Shown here: in pieces, positions 1-6,804 of the stretch
Layout: each line of letters begins with the position of its first letter
Position numbering within the stretch: position 1 is the first letter of the stretch
NCBI GenBank assembly: GCA_020630035.1
Contig: JAHDCB010000072.1
Location: 1 to 8,035, forward strand
DNA: 8,035 nt
Direction: 5' to 3'
Source of the DNA: Gammaproteobacteria bacterium
Lineage (GTDB): Bacteria > Pseudomonadota > Gammaproteobacteria > Chromatiales > Chromatiaceae
The notes under the pieces: generated by a model
What the model saw: only the letters and a program-made list of their open reading frames with translations
What the model was told of the DNA's origin: nothing
Database searches by the model: none
Made by a program: the position numbers and the translations under genes

Positions 1-238
1 ACTACGGGTGGCTGAACGTGTTTATCACGGCGGACACAACATTCCTGTTACGGATATAGAACGGCGGTTTTCCCGTATCCTCTATCATCTACTGGGAAGT
101 TTCAGCTATCGCGTTGACAGGTGTATATGTTTTATGAACGATGGTAAAAATCCGATACTTGTGTTTGAGCAGTGCGGTCATGAGCGTGATATCGTGCACA
201 ATGGCTATTATCAACTTCTGCTTAAAGAGACCAACTGA
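1..238 (+). CDS. Zeta-toxin-like P-loop kinase, C-terminal fragment (5' end outside window)
   Basis: The frame is open from the first complete codon (base 2) to TGA at 236-238, so this is the last 78 codons of a longer gene. The GTG at base 8 is probably an internal Val. The piece reads RVAERVYHGGH.IP, then an I.RRFSRILYHL helix, then a Cys/Phe-rich strand ending FEQ. This arrangement (RVAERV, GGHxIP, xIxRRYxR) is characteristic of the C-terminal end of zeta-toxin/AAA_33 kinases. Characterised zeta toxins phosphorylate UDP-N-acetylglucosamine, but the substrate here is unknown, and the Walker A and catalytic Asp would lie upstream. The stop codon overlaps the next start (TGATG), indicating translational coupling. 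The position ahead of hsdR suggests an accessory gene inside a type I R-M operon. The family call rests on motif recall; whether it is a toxin is inference. Confidence 0.7.
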   Translation, partial: LRVAERVYHGGHNIPVTDIERRFSRILYHLLGSFSYRVDRCICFMNDGKNPILVFEQCGHERDIVHNGYYQLLLKETN

Positions 239-423
239 TGCATGTAATAAAAAAAACCGTGCCTTCGTTAGCAGGACAACAACAACTTGAAGTATTGCGT
301 CAGGCTGTCAGCAAGGCTCTGGATAAAAAGCGGCGGCTAGGTCATTACGCTATCATCTGGCAGGATGGTGCACCTGTCAGGAAAGAAGCAGGTGATTTAC
401 CGGAAGCACCTTCCGGGTTGTAG
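238..423 (+). CDS. Small protein partnered with zeta-like kinase (possible antitoxin or regulator)
   Basis: This is a 61-residue hydrophilic protein with no signal peptide or membrane segment. Its ATG overlaps the kinase stop codon (TGATG), so it is probably translated by re-initiation. A helical first half (LEVLRQAVSKALDKKRRLG, about residues 18-36) leads into HYAIIWQDGAPVR (about 37-49), a short beta-like strand and turn. Small proteins with this 'ALxKKRRLGxYAVxWxDGxPV' shape commonly follow zeta-like kinases in bacterial genomes, as I recall. I know of no established function. By position it could be an antitoxin, a chaperone or a modulator of the kinase, but that is inference. An A8 run (249-256) lies in codons 4-7. 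The gene ends 13 bases before the preferred hsdR start. Confidence 0.7.
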   Translation: MHVIKKTVPSLAGQQQLEVLRQAVSKALDKKRRLGHYAIIWQDGAPVRKEAGDLPEAPSGL

Positions 424-436
424 ATCAATATATCCC

Positions 437-3400
437 ATGAGTGAAAATCTGACACCTTATGGTATTCAGCCGATTGCACTAGCCAACGAAAGTACGGTCG
501 TCGCCGAATTTTTGTTTGATGAGGTGCGTGAAACTGCATATCAGTCTGAAGCAGAACTGGAGCAAGCTCTGATCAGGCAATTGACATCACAAGCGTATGA
601 GCATCTGCCTCTGACTTGTGAGGCTGATCTGGTTGCTAATCTGCGCTGTCAATTAGCCGCACTCAATAAGCTGTCATTTTCTGATACGGAATGGAAGCGT
701 TTTTTTGCGGCATCAATTGCTGATAAGAACGATGGCATGGTCGAAAAGACCATGCGTATTCAGAAAGATTATGTCCAGGTTCTCAAACGGGATGACGGTA
801 CCAGTAAGAACATTTATCTGATTGACAAGCAGCATATTCACAATAATCGCTTGCAAGTTATCAATCAGTATGCAGCAGAGGGCAAGCGGGCCAATCGTTA
901 TGATGTGACCATATTGGTTAACGGCCTGCCGATGGTGCATATTGAGCTGAAGCGTCGGGGCGTGGATATTCGGGAGGCGTTTAATCAGATTAACCGTTAT
1001 CAGCGTGATAGTTTCTGGGCAGGCTCCGGGCTGTTTGAGTATGTCCAGTTGTTTGTGATTAGTAACGGTGCTCTGACTAAGTATTACAGCAATACAGTGC
1101 GTTCTGGTCACCTGGAGGAACAGCGTGGCGGACGCCGTCGTCAGAAAGCCGCGCATAATTTTGCCTTCACTAGTTGGTGGACTGATGCGAAGAATCGGCA
1201 GATTAGGGATCTGTCTGATTTTACGAAGACCTTTTTTGCTCGCCACACGTTGTTAAATATTCTGACCCGGTATTGTGTGTTTGATACAGACCACAAGTTG
1301 CTGGTGATGCGACCGTATCAGATTGTTGCGGCAGAAGAGATGTTGCAACGTATTATGATCAGCTCGCACTATAAGCAGCTTGGCACGGTGGTTGCTGGTG
1401 GCTATATCTGGCATACCACTGGCAGTGGCAAGACTCTGACCAGTTTCAAGGCGGCACAATTGGCGTGCGATCTGCCGGGCCTGGATAAGGTGTTGTTTGT
1501 GGTGGATCGCAAGGATCTGGATTACCAGACGATGCGTGAATATGAGCACTTTGCGAAAGGTGCGGCCAATTCCAATACATCGACAGCAGTGTTGCAACGG
1601 CAACTGGCAGATCCGGATGCGCGCATTATCATCACAACTATCCAGAAGCTCAGTCGTTTTGTAGCCAGGAATCAAAAGCACCCGGTCTATGGTGCCCATG
1701 TGGTGCTGATTTTCGACGAGTGTCATCGCAGTCAGTTTGGCGATATGCATGCCGATATTACGCGTGCCTTTAAACGTTACCATTTGTTTGGTTTCACTGG
1801 CACGCCGATCTTTGTTGACAATGCCGGGGCTCAGGCTAATCCACGCAAAAGCACCACCGAGCAGGTGTTTGGCGACAAGCTGCATGCCTATACGATTGTG
1901 GACGCGATCAACGATAAGAATGTGTTGCCGTTTCGTGTTGACTATATCAACACACTCAGCGCAGCACCCGACCTCAGGGACAAACAGGTAGCGGCGATTG
2001 ATACGGAGCAAGCCCTGTTAGCGCCGGAACGTATTGCTCTGGTTGTGCGTTATATCCGTGAACATTTTGCGCAGAAGACCAAACGTTGTGTCAGTTATCG
2101 TCATCATGGCAGACAGTTGACCGGCTTTAATTCGTTGTTTGCCACGGCCTCAATTGAGGCGGCGAAACGTTATTATGCTGAGTTTGCACGGCAACAACAG
2201 GATGTCGCACCTGCACAGCAGTTGAAGATCGGCTTGATCTATAGCCTGGCGGCGAATGAGCAGACAGAGGATGGTGTGCTGGGTGAGGAGGGGTTTGAGA
2301 CGGCAGGTCTGGATCAGGGTGCGCGTGATTTTCTGGAAGCTGCGATCGGGGATTACAACGCCTTGTTCAAGACCCGTTTCGACACTTCCGCTGATAAGTT
2401 TCAGAATTATTACAAGGATGTGTCACAACGTCTGAAACAACGCGAGCTGGATCTGGTGATCGTGGTGAATATGTTTCTGACTGGTTTTGATGCCACGACG
2501 TTGAATACCCTCTGGGTGGATCGGAATCTGCGTGACCACGGGTTGATTCAGGCCTATTCCCGCACTAATCGTATTCTCAATTCGGTGAAGACCTACGGTA
2601 ATATCGTCTCTTTCCGTGATCTTCAGCAGGCGACGAATGATGCACTGACCTTGTTCGGTCATCAGGGTGCGCACGGTATTGTGCTGCTGAGGCCATATAT
2701 TGAGTATTATCGGGAGTATCAGGCGCAGGTCAGCAAGCTGGTCGGCGACTTTCCGCTGGGTAGAGCAGTTGTCGGTGAAGCGGCTGAAAAAGCGTTTATC
2801 AGACTCTTTGGCCGGATTTTACGGCTGAGAAATATTCTGATGGCATTCGACGATTTTGCTGGTAACGATATTCTCAGCGAGCGTGATGTCCAGGATTACC
2901 AGAGCCTGTACCTGAATCTGTACGCTGAATTGCGTCAGGTTTCCAGTGCGGATAAAGAGCCGATTAACGATGATGTGGTGTTTGAGATTGAGTTGATCCG
3001 GCAGGTCGAGGTCACTGTGGATTACATCCTGATGCTGGTTGAGGAGTATTTGCAGCAGAAGGGTTGCAGCGCAGACCGGGAAATCCGGGCGACTATTGAG
3101 CGTGCCATCCGTGCCAGCCCCAGTCTGCGCAGTAAGCGGGATCTGATTGAACAGTTTGTGGATTCTGTCTCGGTGAGCTCTCAGGTTGACGTGGCATGGA
3201 CTGAGTTTGTTGTGGCTCAGAAGACTGCACAACTGGACCAGATTATTACGGATGAAAGGCTCAAAGCGGATAAGACGCAGGTGCTTGTGAAGAATGCATT
3301 CCGGGATGGTGCGATTCCGGTAAATGGTCCAGCTATTGGGGAGATTCTGCCGCCGACTCCCCTGTTCGATGAAAACAATAGTTATGCCGTGAAGAGACAA

Positions 3401-3454
3401 GCTGTACTGGATAAACTCAGCGCGTTCTTTGAACGTTTTTCTGGTCTGGTCTGA
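437..3454 (+). CDS. hsdR: Type I restriction enzyme R subunit (HsdR, EcoR124I-like)
   Basis: This 1005-residue motor/nuclease subunit of a type I R-M complex translocates DNA using ATP and cleaves at a distance from unmethylated sites. It needs HsdM and HsdS, which are outside the window. The N-terminal nuclease carries D156 (RYDVTIL) and E170-x-K172 (IELKRRG). Helicase motifs follow in order: Walker A HTTGSGKT (K332), DECH (427-430), FGFTGTP (451-457), the motif V region MFLTGFD (about 679-685) and motif VI QAYSRTNR (705-712). The C-terminal helical region reaches residue 1005, against about 1038 for EcoR124I, so the protein looks intact. The frame is open from an ATG at 365, but that start would overlap the preceding gene by 59 bases. 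Starting at 437 places the AYQSE.ELE block near residue 34, as in EcoR124I. No clear ribosome-binding site precedes 437, so coupling to the upstream stop is likely. Confidence 0.96.
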   Translation: MSENLTPYGIQPIALANESTVVAEFLFDEVRETAYQSEAELEQALIRQLTSQAYEHLPLTCEADLVANLRCQLAALNKLSFSDTEWKRFFAASIADKNDGMVEKTMRIQKDYVQVLKRDDGTSKNIYLIDKQHIHNNRLQVINQYAAEGKRANRYDVTILVNGLPMVHIELKRRGVDIREAFNQINRYQRDSFWAGSGLFEYVQLFVISNGALTKYYSNTVRSGHLEEQRGGRRRQKAAHNFAFTSWWTDAKNRQIRDLSDFTKTFFARHTLLNILTRYCVFDTDHKLLVMRPYQIVAAEEMLQRIMISSHYKQLGTVVAGGYIWHTTGSGKTLTSFKAAQLACDLPGLDKVLFVVDRKDLDYQTMREYEHFAKGAANSNTSTAVLQRQLADPDARIIITTIQKLSRFVARNQKHPVYGAHVVLIFDECHRSQFGDMHADITRAFKRYHLFGFTGTPIFVDNAGAQANPRKSTTEQVFGDKLHAYTIVDAINDKNVLPFRVDYINTLSAAPDLRDKQVAAIDTEQALLAPERIALVVRYIREHFAQKTKRCVSYRHHGRQLTGFNSLFATASIEAAKRYYAEFARQQQDVAPAQQLKIGLIYSLAANEQTEDGVLGEEGFETAGLDQGARDFLEAAIGDYNALFKTRFDTSADKFQNYYKDVSQRLKQRELDLVIVVNMFLTGFDATTLNTLWVDRNLRDHGLIQAYSRTNRILNSVKTYGNIVSFRDLQQATNDALTLFGHQGAHGIVLLRPYIEYYREYQAQVSKLVGDFPLGRAVVGEAAEKAFIRLFGRILRLRNILMAFDDFAGNDILSERDVQDYQSLYLNLYAELRQVSSADKEPINDDVVFEIELIRQVEVTVDYILMLVEEYLQQKGCSADREIRATIERAIRASPSLRSKRDLIEQFVDSVSVSSQVDVAWTEFVVAQKTAQLDQIITDERLKADKTQVLVKNAFRDGAIPVNGPAIGEILPPTPLFDENNSYAVKRQAVLDKLSAFFERFSGLV

Positions 3455-3471
3455 CAGGCTCCGGATTATGT

Positions 3472-3497
3472 AGGGGGAGCACGGTTGTGCGCCCCCT
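3472..3497. terminator. Hairpin between convergent genes, probable bidirectional terminator
   Basis: AGGGGG (3472-3477) pairs with CCCCCT (3492-3497). After one A/G mismatch, GCAC (3479-3482) pairs with GTGC (3487-3490) around a GGTT loop. The stem lies 18 bases after the hsdR stop and 7 bases beyond the stop of the opposing gene. It would form in both transcripts. The strong GC stem and convergent position support a terminator. Against it, neither side carries a proper U-tract: the + side reads GAATAATTATT and the - side ACATAATC. Termination may be partial, or the stem may mainly protect 3' ends. Confidence 0.55.
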
Positions 3498-3503
3498 GAA
3501 TAA

Positions 3504-3875
3504 TTATTCGCCGAGTAACATCAGCACGACCTGACGGCCTTCTGCCAGTACAATATTGTAGGTCTGGCAGGCTGCGCGGTTGTGCATGATCTGAAAGCCG
3601 ATCTGCGCATCCAGCAGTGGTTGTAATATGGTCAGGTCAGGAAACTGTTGTGTTTTGCCGGTACCCACTAATACCAGGTCGGGCTGATGTGCCACAACAG
3701 GTGCCAGGTCTTCACTACGTAAGTCGTGGATATTCGCCACGGACCAGTCAGTGATCAGCTGATCCGGCAGAATCAGCAGGCTGGGTGGATATAGTCGGCC
3801 TTGTATCTGATAATGACCAGCTTCGCACGCCGTAATCTGATACGATCCTGCCACATTATCCAGCGTTAAATTCAT
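3504..3875 (-). CDS. Mth938-like (DUF498/DUF598) domain protein
   Basis: This 123-residue soluble protein is one complete Mth938-like domain. Visible family marks are the PDLVLVGTGKTQQFP segment (residues 65-79), which forms a central strand and loop, and the C-terminal block RAACQTYNIVLAEGRQVVLML (from about 100) with the typical A-C-x-T-Y-N-x-L-x-x-E-G-R pattern. Relatives include human AAMDC and the complex I assembly factor NDUFAF3. The bacterial role is not established and no catalytic residues can be named. The GTGKT string is not a Walker A, because the spacing to an upstream Gly is wrong. The start at 3875 is preceded by GGGAGA (3887-3892, - strand) at an 11-base distance. The gene converges on hsdR and diverges from alaC; in relatives it often neighbours alaC-type aminotransferases, as I recall. 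Confidence 0.85.
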   Translation of the reverse strand: MNLTLDNVAGSYQITACEAGHYQIQGRLYPPSLLILPDQLITDWSVANIHDLRSEDLAPVVAHQPDLVLVGTGKTQQFPDLTILQPLLDAQIGFQIMHNRAACQTYNIVLAEGRQVVLMLLGE

Positions 3876-3892
3876 ACTGTTTTTTCTCTCCC

Positions 3893-3896
3893 GGAG
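3893..3896 (+). promoter_or_regulatory. Ribosome-binding site GGAG supporting a TTG start for alaC
   Basis: GGAG at 3893-3896 lies 7 bases before TTG at 3904, a near-ideal spacing. The alternative in-frame ATG at 3919 has no purine-rich site at a usable distance. This favours initiation at the rare TTG codon and adds five residues (MSAAQ) to the protein. The same short interval holds, on the other strand, the GGGAGA for the divergent gene (3887-3892), so the two initiation regions abut. Confidence 0.6.
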
Positions 3897-3903
3897 TTCT
3901 CTC

Positions 3904-5109
3904 TTGTCAGCAGCTCAGATGGAACAATTCCAGCGCATTCAGCGTTTGCCGCCTTATGTCTTTGCCATTGTGAATGCACTTAAGGCGGAGGCACGAGCGC
4001 GGGGCGAGGATATCATAGATTTTGGTATGGGTAATCCGGACCAGCCAACGCCGCCACATATTGTTGCCAAGCTGACGGAGGCGGCGCAACGTCCGCATAC
4101 CCACCGGTATTCGATGTCGAAGGGTATTCCACGACTGCGTCGGGCAATCTGTGACTGGTACCAGCGTCGTTATGCGGTTGATCTGGACCCGGAAACCCAG
4201 GCGATTGTCACGATCGGCTCTAAGGAGGGCTTGTCGCATCTGGCGCTGGCTTGTGTCGGGCCGGGTGATTCCGTGCTGGTGCCGGATCCGGCCTATCCGA
4301 TTCATCCGTATGGTTTCATTATTGCTGGTGCGGATGTGCGCAGTATCTCAACCCAGCCGGGTACCGATTTTTTTGCGGCGTTGAAAAAGGCGATCACTGA
4401 GTCCTGGCCCAGGCCGAAGATGCTGGTGCTGAATTATCCGGGTAATCCGACCACTGAGTGTGTTGACCTGGCGTTTTTTGAACGAGTGATTGCGATTGCC
4501 AGGCAGCATCAGATCTGGGTTGTGCAGGATCTGGCGTATGCCGATATTGTGTTTGATGGTTATCAGGCACCCTCTATTTTGCAGGTGCCGGGTGCAACTG
4601 ACATCGCGGTCGAATTTTTTTCGTTATCGAAGAGCTATAACATGCCGGGCTGGCGTGTTGGTTTTATGGTGGGTAATGAGACCCTGGTTGCTGCGTTAGG
4701 TCGGGTGAAGTCGTATCTGGATTACGGTATGTTCACCCCGATCCAGGTGGCTGCGATCGCAGCACTGGAGGGGTCACAGGACTGTGTGGAACAGATCCGC
4801 TGTATGTATCAGTCGCGCCGCAATGTGTTGTGTGATGGTCTGAATAAACTTGGCTGGGCTGTGGCAAGGCCGCAGGCGACGATGTTTGTCTGGGCACCGA
4901 TTCCGGAGCCTTATGTTGCTATGGGGTCGTTGGAGTTTTGTAAAAAGTTACTGTGTGATGCAAAGGTCGCCGTATCGCCCGGGATCGGGTTTGGCCAGTA
5001 TGGTGATCAGTTTGTCCGTTTTGGCCTGATTGAGAATGAGCACCGGACCCGTCAGGCGTTGCGTGGCATCCGTGATATGTTACGGCGTGATGGTTATCAG
5101 CGCGGTTAA
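3904..5109 (+). CDS. alaC: Alanine transaminase AlaC (class I PLP aminotransferase)
   Basis: This 401-residue cytosolic fold-type I aminotransferase is close to E. coli AlaC (about 412 residues) through most of its length. AlaC interconverts pyruvate plus glutamate with alanine plus 2-oxoglutarate. Recognisable blocks are RLPPYVF (14-20), GEDIIDFGMGNPD (34-46), IVTIGSKEGL (101-110), NYPGNPT (177-183, with N181), DLAYADI (209-215, with D209 and Y212 near the cofactor), SLSKSYNMPGWR (240-251, with K243 as the Schiff-base lysine and R251) and VRFGLIEN (371-378, with R372 expected to bind the substrate carboxylate). All catalytic residues are present. The start is taken at TTG; see the ribosome-binding site entry. 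The gene is divergent from the Mth938-like gene and shares its stop region with dnaX. The aminotransferase class is certain; assignment to AlaC rather than another Ala/Glu-type enzyme is very likely. Confidence 0.93.
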   Translation: MSAAQMEQFQRIQRLPPYVFAIVNALKAEARARGEDIIDFGMGNPDQPTPPHIVAKLTEAAQRPHTHRYSMSKGIPRLRRAICDWYQRRYAVDLDPETQAIVTIGSKEGLSHLALACVGPGDSVLVPDPAYPIHPYGFIIAGADVRSISTQPGTDFFAALKKAITESWPRPKMLVLNYPGNPTTECVDLAFFERVIAIARQHQIWVVQDLAYADIVFDGYQAPSILQVPGATDIAVEFFSLSKSYNMPGWRVGFMVGNETLVAALGRVKSYLDYGMFTPIQVAAIAALEGSQDCVEQIRCMYQSRRNVLCDGLNKLGWAVARPQATMFVWAPIPEPYVAMGSLEFCKKLLCDAKVAVSPGIGFGQYGDQFVRFGLIENEHRTRQALRGIRDMLRRDGYQRG

Positions 5110-6764
5110 TCCGTTGTCAGTGGGCGAATCGAACCCGGGACGATCTGTGCATCAAACGTTTGTTGCAATACCTGCACCTGCCGATCCTGCCTGATGCTGT
5201 GTTCGGCAGCCTGTTGCTGCTCAGCCTGCGCTGCTGCCTGGCGGGCGACCGGCGAGTCTACTGCTTGTTCCTGTGTTGCCAGCAGGCGCAGCTTCAGGGC
5301 AGAGCCATGATAATCACACAGAGCCTGCTGTAGTTTCTGCTCGCTGCGCGAACCGATCAGAGAGGTGACTTGTGGCTGTACCAGCAGGCGCAATGTCTTG
5401 CCATCCCAATCCTGTACGGTTGCATGCTGTGCCAGTTGTCTGGTCATGCCAGCCACAGATAATTGCGGTACCACCTGGTGCCAGTCGGCAAAATCTCCTG
5501 CTGGTACAGCCGGTGTTGCTGATGTCGATGTGGCAGGTGCTGCTGCACCCAGGGGTGGTGCATCCGGAATGTCTGGTCTGGGTGGGCGCTTGGCTGGTAC
5601 TGGCCTGGGTGCTGCGGGGGTTGGTGATTGTTGTGGCTGCGAGGCGGCTGGCGTTGTTGGCTTGCTGGGTGTTGTTTGTGCTGCGGGCCGGAAGGCGTGC
5701 ATCCGTAGAATGATCATTTCAAAACCGCTCTGTACCGTCGGCGCTAGTGGCAGGTCGCGCAGCCCGTGCAGTGCAATCTGATAATACAACTGGCTATCTT
5801 CCGGGCTGAGTAATTCGGCCAGCTGACGTAGCGTGGCCTCATCGCCCCAACTGGGTTGCCAGCCGGTCGGCACAGCCTGTAGCAGACTGATATGATGCAG
5901 TAACAGCAATAATTCTTTGGTCAGGCCGTGAAAATCAGGGGTCTGCTGGGCGACTTGGTGCACCTTATCCAGCGCCGCTGCGGCATCGCCTTGTTGTACA
6001 TCGGTCAGGATGCCAGGCAATAGCTCGGTCATGACAATGCCGAGCATCTGCCGGACATCTTCATGTCGCACTGAGCCACCACCAAATGCAATCGCTTGAT
6101 CCAGCAGACTGAGTCCGTCCCGCATGCTGCCATCTGCTGCCCGGGCGAGCAGTTCCAGTGCTTCGGGCTCAGCATCAATCTGCTCGGTTTGTAGGATATG
6201 TCCGAATTGAGCGGCAATCTGCGCCAGCGACAAATGCTTCAAGCTGAATTGCAGGCAACGCGATAAAATCGTTACCGGCAGTTTTTGCGGATCGGTGGTC
6301 GCCAGCAGAAACTTGACGTGGGGTGGTGGCTCTTCCAGTGTCTTCAGCAGCGCATTAAAGCTGTGTTTGGAAAACATGTGTACCTCGTCGATCAGGTACA
6401 CCTTGTAGCGACCCTGGGTTGGTGCATACGGCACATTGTCCAGCAGGTCACGAGTATCCTCCACCCCGGTTTTTGAAGCGGCATCCACTTCGATCAGGTC
6501 CACAAAACGCCCGGCATCCACCGCCTGGCAGACGGCGCAGGTGCCGCACGGCTCCGGTACCACACCAGATTCGCAATTCAGTGCCTTTGCCAGAATGCGC
6601 GCCAGGGTGGTTTTACCCACGCCTCGGGTGCCGGTAAACAGATAGGCGTGATGCACTTGTTGTTGGCGCAGTGCGTTCTGTAATGCCTGTACCACATGAG
6701 CTTGCCCGACCAGCTCAGCAAATGTCTTAGGCCGCCAGCGCCGCGCTAATACCTGATACGCCAT
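5106..6764 (-). CDS. dnaX: DNA polymerase III subunit gamma/tau (clamp loader)
   Basis: This 552-residue clamp-loader ATPase loads the beta sliding clamp and, as tau, tethers polymerase cores and DnaB. Domains I-II carry Walker A GTRGVGKTT (45-53, K51), four zinc-binding cysteines (C64, C73, C76, C79), Walker B LIDE (124-127), sensor 1 LLATTDPQ (153-160), the arginine-finger motif SRC (168-170) and a sensor 2 Arg in GSMRDG (R215). Domain III runs to about 360. A Pro/Ala/Thr-rich linker (about 361-423) leads to a tau C-terminal domain beginning FADWH and ending near SIRPL. E. coli tau is 643 residues, so the linker/domain IV part is shorter here. The start at 6764 has AAGG (6775-6778, - strand) 10 bases upstream. 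No A AAA AAG-type frameshift site is visible after domain III. The usual downstream partners, recombination-associated ybaB and recR, are absent: alaC converges here instead. Confidence 0.97.
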   Translation of the reverse strand: MAYQVLARRWRPKTFAELVGQAHVVQALQNALRQQQVHHAYLFTGTRGVGKTTLARILAKALNCESGVVPEPCGTCAVCQAVDAGRFVDLIEVDAASKTGVEDTRDLLDNVPYAPTQGRYKVYLIDEVHMFSKHSFNALLKTLEEPPPHVKFLLATTDPQKLPVTILSRCLQFSLKHLSLAQIAAQFGHILQTEQIDAEPEALELLARAADGSMRDGLSLLDQAIAFGGGSVRHEDVRQMLGIVMTELLPGILTDVQQGDAAAALDKVHQVAQQTPDFHGLTKELLLLLHHISLLQAVPTGWQPSWGDEATLRQLAELLSPEDSQLYYQIALHGLRDLPLAPTVQSGFEMIILRMHAFRPAAQTTPSKPTTPAASQPQQSPTPAAPRPVPAKRPPRPDIPDAPPLGAAAPATSTSATPAVPAGDFADWHQVVPQLSVAGMTRQLAQHATVQDWDGKTLRLLVQPQVTSLIGSRSEQKLQQALCDYHGSALKLRLLATQEQAVDSPVARQAAAQAEQQQAAEHSIRQDRQVQVLQQTFDAQIVPGSIRPLTTD

Positions 6765-6775
6765 ATTTCCATTAC

Positions 6776-6804
6776 CTTAAAAGTCTGTCGTAGCATGATG
6801 TCAA
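6776..6804 (-). promoter_or_regulatory. Candidate sigma-70 promoter for dnaX
   Basis: Read on the - strand, a perfect TTGACA (6799-6804) stands 17 bases before TTTAAG (6776-6781), which matches TATAAT at four of six positions. The -35 box lies inside the first codons of the divergent thioredoxin-like gene. Transcription would start near 6769, only about five bases from the dnaX ATG and downstream of its AAGG site. The mRNA would then be almost leaderless. This conflict lowers confidence: either the match is accidental, the start codon lies further in, or dnaX really has a very short leader. Confidence 0.3.

Noticed and set aside
1253..2011. 252-codon open frame antisense to hsdR (also smaller antisense frames at 713-1246 and 2819-3400)
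   Set aside because: They lie wholly opposite conserved HsdR motifs, have His/Ile/Leu-rich compositions typical of antisense reading, and show no recognisable domain.
3643..3672. GTGKT string in the Mth938-like protein as a nucleotide-binding P-loop
   Set aside because: Walker A needs Gly-x4-Gly-Lys-Thr/Ser; the residue at the first Gly position is Val, and the segment fits the normal Mth938 family strand-loop.
5365..5781. 138-codon open frame antisense to dnaX
   Set aside because: It is Gly/Ala/Cys-rich and mirrors the Pro/Ala-rich linker of DnaX on the other strand; it has no family resemblance.
6279..6283. A5 run on the - strand as a dnaX frameshift site
   Set aside because: The codon phase (CAA AAA CTG) does not give a slippery heptamer, and it lies in the ATPase domain far upstream of where gamma would end.
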